Origin: Methanosarcina sp. UBA402
GTDB taxonomy: Archaea; Halobacteriota; Methanosarcinia; Methanosarcinales; Methanosarcinaceae
Reading direction: 5' to 3'
Assembly: GCA_002509325.1 (NCBI GenBank)
Contig: DADO01000105.1
Location: 1-9,004 of the forward strand
Length of the DNA: 9,004 bases
Positions 6,327-9,004 of this stretch are shown here, one piece after another (the stretch's first letter is position 1; each line of letters starts with the position of its first letter). A model generated the notes under the pieces. That model was not told where the DNA came from. It did no database searches and saw nothing but the letters and a program-made list of their open reading frames with translations. The position numbers and the translations under genes are program-made.

Positions 6327-8815
6327 TCTCCCTTGAACATCCCGAGATGCTCTTCCTGGTAATCCCTATTATTATTGTGGGATTCTATCTCCTGAGGAAG
6401 ACAAAAACAAAACTTGTAGAATGGAGAATGCTTGTCGCGTTCCTGCTTGTGCTTGCCCTGGCTTCTCCCTTTACTACGGTTACAAAGACAATTAGCGAAG
6501 AAGACCCTTCTCTTGTGCTGGTCCAGGACCAGACTTCAAGTATGGGCCTCTTTCCTGAAGAAGCAGGCAATGAACTGTACAAAGCCCTTGTAGCCAATAC
6601 CCCGACAACTTTGGTCCAGCTAACCGGGGATAAAACCTCGCTTGGAGATACTATTATGCAATATGCGGGCAGCGGCAACCAGATTGTGCTGGTCAGCGAT
6701 GGGAACAGTAATGCAGGCAAGGATCTCCCAGATGCCCTGGAATTTGCAAAAGATACAGATACCCCGGTCTATCTTATCCAGCCCGAACTAAAAGCGAATG
6801 ATTTAAGCGTTGAAGTGTTAGGGGACAAGACGGTTTTTGTGGATAACCAGAACGAGTTTGAGATAGTTGTCCGCCAGGCTTCAAACCAGAGTGTCAGCTA
6901 TTTCCTTGAGGTATTTGTGGATGATGTGCTTGTCCAGAGCAGTGACTTTACTCTGGAGGGAAGGAACAACATTGATGATCCTATTAAGATTAACCAGGCT
7001 TTTAACACCCTGGGCGCTCACAATCTCAGGGTAAAAATCACTCCAAATGGGGAGGACCACAATGAGGTTAACAACGAATTCCTTAAGTCCGTGTATGTTA
7101 TTCCAAAACCAAAGCTTACCCTTGTTACAAGCGAGCCCGATTCTCCTTTAGGTATGATTTTAAATAAACTTTATAATGTTACGGTTGTCAGTAATTACCC
7201 CGGAGCAGCGGCTCTTAAGGGCAGCAAAGTCCTGGTGCTTGATAATCAGCCCATGAGTTTCTTTTCTGAAGCTCAGATGAAAGAGATCAAAAATTATGTC
7301 AGCAACGGTGGCGGACTGGTTGTTGTGGGAGGAAAACAGGCATATAATTACGGAGGTTACCTTAATTCCTCACTTGAAGAAATCCTGCCTGTGCTTTCAA
7401 AGCCTTCTGAATATAAGGGAGGAAGGAACCTTGTCCTGATCCTTGATGTTTCTCCGAGTACTTCTGCCCACAAAACCCAGGGAGATATTCTGGCAAATGC
7501 TATCAATATTATCCAGAATGAAAATCTCAAAGATGCAAATGCCGAGGTCATAGCATTTGGAAGCAAGGGATATGATATCTCTGGAGGTTTCGTATTTCTC
7601 GGACTTGAACAGAATCAAAAGATCCTGAGAGAAAAAATTTCGAGACTGACCCCTGACAGCCAGAGCAAGACTTCCTTAAATGAGGGGCTCAAAACCGCAA
7701 AAGAAATGCTTGCAGGCAAGGAAGGCGAACTTGATGCTATTATTATTTCAGATGGAGCAATCGAGGATTCCTATAAGCCGAGCATTCAGGCTGCAAAAGA
7801 GCTTCAGGAACTCGGTGTAAATCTGTATTTTATACATATCCGCTCGGTAGCCCCTTCCCAGACTGATAAAACCAGAAACTATTATGCTGAAAATTTTATG
7901 AAAGAACTCGGACTTGAAAATAACTATTTCCATATTCCCATGGGAGATAGGGCAAATATACGCTTTGCGCCTCCTAAAGAGTTATCAGAAGAAGAAAAAA
8001 AGAGAGAAAAAGAAGAAATCGAGCTTGACACTTACCCTCTGCTTGAGTATTCTCCTCACCATTTCATTACAGAAAGTGTGAACCTCAAAAACGCCAGTAT
8101 TACAGGATATAATGGCGTTACTCCAAAGGCTGGGGCTGAGCGCCTTATTATTACGGTTACAGGAAAGCCTGTACTCACTACCTGGCGCTTCGGGCTTGGA
8201 AGAGTTGCAGCCTTTACCACGGACAATGGGGAAGGAGAAGGTTCTCGCTGGGCGTCTGCCCTTTATAACGGTTCAAGTGCAAGACTTATTTCAGGTACTA
8301 CCAGCTGGGCAATAGGAAACCCAAGAGCCGAAGAAGGGGCTGTGCTAGACGGCCCGGATACCTGGCTTGGTACGCCTTCCGACCTGACCCTTACAATGTA
8401 TGATAAGGGAATCCCAGAACTGAAACTGGACGAAAGCCCTCTCGACCTTGCTTTAACCGGAAGGAATACCTATGAGACGAGCGTAAATCCCGAAACTATC
8501 GGGATTCATGACCTCTCAGGCTACCCTCTTGCGGTAAATTACCAGCTTGAGTACCGGGATGTTGGGCTCAATGAGGATATAGAGTCTCTTATCCTTGCAA
8601 CTGGAGGAAATATTTATACCGAAAAGGATGCAAGAGCCCTTCTCCTGAAAGACGCTAGGCAGAATTCGGAAAGGCAATCTAACGAACCAGTTAGCCTGAA
8701 AGTTTATGTGCTCCTCACTGCGCTTGTGCTTTATCTGGGTGAAATCATTGCCAGACGTATAAAGGAAATGAATAAACTCAAAAATGCGCCTGTTGAGGTA
8801 GAAACAAGAGTGTAA
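6323..8815 (+). CDS. large membrane protein with two VWA domains, one nested in a GATase1-like domain
   Basis: An 830-aa membrane protein with two N-terminal helices (about 8-24 and 35-50) and one near the C-terminus (about 791-809). The first VWA-like domain (about 60-155) has a variant metal site, DQTSS (69-73), where DxSxS is usual, with a later VSDG (124-127). A beta-sandwich-like segment (about 158-262) follows. Residues about 264-360 resemble the first half of a GATase1-like fold, including NGGGLVVVGG (328-337), GGY (344-346) and LEEILPV (351-357). A second VWA domain (about 366-508) has a canonical MIDAS DVSPS (375-379), T450 and D477 (ISDG). After a charged stretch (LSEEEKKREKEE, 554-565), the GATase-like fold seems to resume with TGKPVLTTWRFGLGRVAAFT (613-632). 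Bacterial VWA proteins with a VWA domain inserted after a GGGL/LPV segment are known, so the nesting is plausible. It shares design with the preceding gene, suggesting an old duplication. It is the last gene before a terminator. Confidence 0.9.
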   Translation: MISLEHPEMLFLVIPIIIVGFYLLRKTKTKLVEWRMLVAFLLVLALASPFTTVTKTISEEDPSLVLVQDQTSSMGLFPEEAGNELYKALVANTPTTLVQLTGDKTSLGDTIMQYAGSGNQIVLVSDGNSNAGKDLPDALEFAKDTDTPVYLIQPELKANDLSVEVLGDKTVFVDNQNEFEIVVRQASNQSVSYFLEVFVDDVLVQSSDFTLEGRNNIDDPIKINQAFNTLGAHNLRVKITPNGEDHNEVNNEFLKSVYVIPKPKLTLVTSEPDSPLGMILNKLYNVTVVSNYPGAAALKGSKVLVLDNQPMSFFSEAQMKEIKNYVSNGGGLVVVGGKQAYNYGGYLNSSLEEILPVLSKPSEYKGGRNLVLILDVSPSTSAHKTQGDILANAINIIQNENLKDANAEVIAFGSKGYDISGGFVFLGLEQNQKILREKISRLTPDSQSKTSLNEGLKTAKEMLAGKEGELDAIIISDGAIEDSYKPSIQAAKELQELGVNLYFIHIRSVAPSQTDKTRNYYAENFMKELGLENNYFHIPMGDRANIRFAPPKELSEEEKKREKEEIELDTYPLLEYSPHHFITESVNLKNASITGYNGVTPKAGAERLIITVTGKPVLTTWRFGLGRVAAFTTDNGEGEGSRWASALYNGSSARLISGTTSWAIGNPRAEEGAVLDGPDTWLGTPSDLTLTMYDKGIPELKLDESPLDLALTGRNTYETSVNPETIGIHDLSGYPLAVNYQLEYRDVGLNEDIESLILATGGNIYTEKDARALLLKDARQNSERQSNEPVSLKVYVLLTALVLYLGEIIARRIKEMNKLKNAPVEVETRV

Positions 8816-8820
8816 GAGAT

Positions 8821-8850
8821 AAGAGCCCATCAGGAGCTCTTTTTAGTTTT
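8821..8850 (+). terminator. hairpin plus U-run terminator of the MoxR/VWA cluster
   Basis: AAGAGCCC (8821-8828) pairs with GG (8833-8834) and GCTCTT (8836-8841). This gives an 8-bp stem with one bulged A and an ATCA loop. It is followed by TTT-A-TTTT and further T-runs to about 8860. It starts 5 nt after the stop codon of the last VWA gene. T-runs alone can terminate archaeal transcription, so the call does not depend on the stem. Confidence 0.8.
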
Positions 8851-9004
8851 TTCTATTTTTAGATTTAAGAAGATCTTTTGAGTTTTCGTTCTTTTAGATT
8901 TATAGAACTTTCAGAAAAGGCAATCGGGAATAATCCTTTTAAACTACAGGTTACTCTTTGAGAGTACTTTTGAGATTTTGAGAAATTGTTATAAGTATGT
9001 TAGA
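8851..9004. other. AT-rich non-coding tail
   Basis: No gene was seen here. TTTTAGATTTA occurs twice (8857-8867 and 8892-8902). A 5-bp hairpin, TACTC (8952-8956) with GAGTA (8962-8966), is followed by a CTTTT tract. TTTTAAA near 8938-8944 and TTATAAGTA near 8989-8997 resemble TATA elements and could serve a gene beyond the window. None of these can be confirmed. Confidence 0.4.

Overview
The window looks like chromosomal DNA from a methanogenic archaeon, most likely Methanosarcina or a close relative. The reasons are the moderate GC coding sequence with AT-rich intergenic DNA, GGTGA-type ribosome binding sites, and an archaeal-style monofunctional prephenate dehydratase. The genus call is an inference from style and was not checked by search. 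All six genes lie on the + strand, and no tRNA, rRNA, CRISPR array or insertion sequence was seen.

Region 1 (1-1099) holds a GC-rich repetitive stretch and then pheA, the last step specific to phenylalanine biosynthesis. The PheA linker between the catalytic and ACT domains is expanded by short tandem duplications. Region 2 (1145-2050) encodes a three-helix membrane protein of unknown function whose first two thirds are much more AT-rich than its last third. Region 3 (2051-2295) is a leader holding two nearly perfect 67-bp tandem copies of a sequence that can fold into hairpins.

Region 4 (2296-8815) is a MoxR/VWA cluster. It contains a MoxR AAA+ ATPase, a 199-bp GTAAA-rich repeat array that starts inside the last codons of moxR, a DUF58 protein, and two large membrane-anchored von Willebrand A proteins. 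The last three genes are tightly coupled (2-nt gap, then an ATGA overlap). A hairpin plus U-run at 8821-8850 closes the unit. Nothing coding was seen from there to the end.

In such clusters the MoxR ATPase is thought to act as a chaperone-like motor on a target, with DUF58 and VWA proteins as metal-dependent (MIDAS) adaptors or scaffolds at the membrane. The substrate of this archaeal version cannot be read from the sequence. The upstream membrane protein carries motifs typical of partner proteins in MoxR loci, so it is probably part of the same system. pheA is probably an unrelated neighbour.
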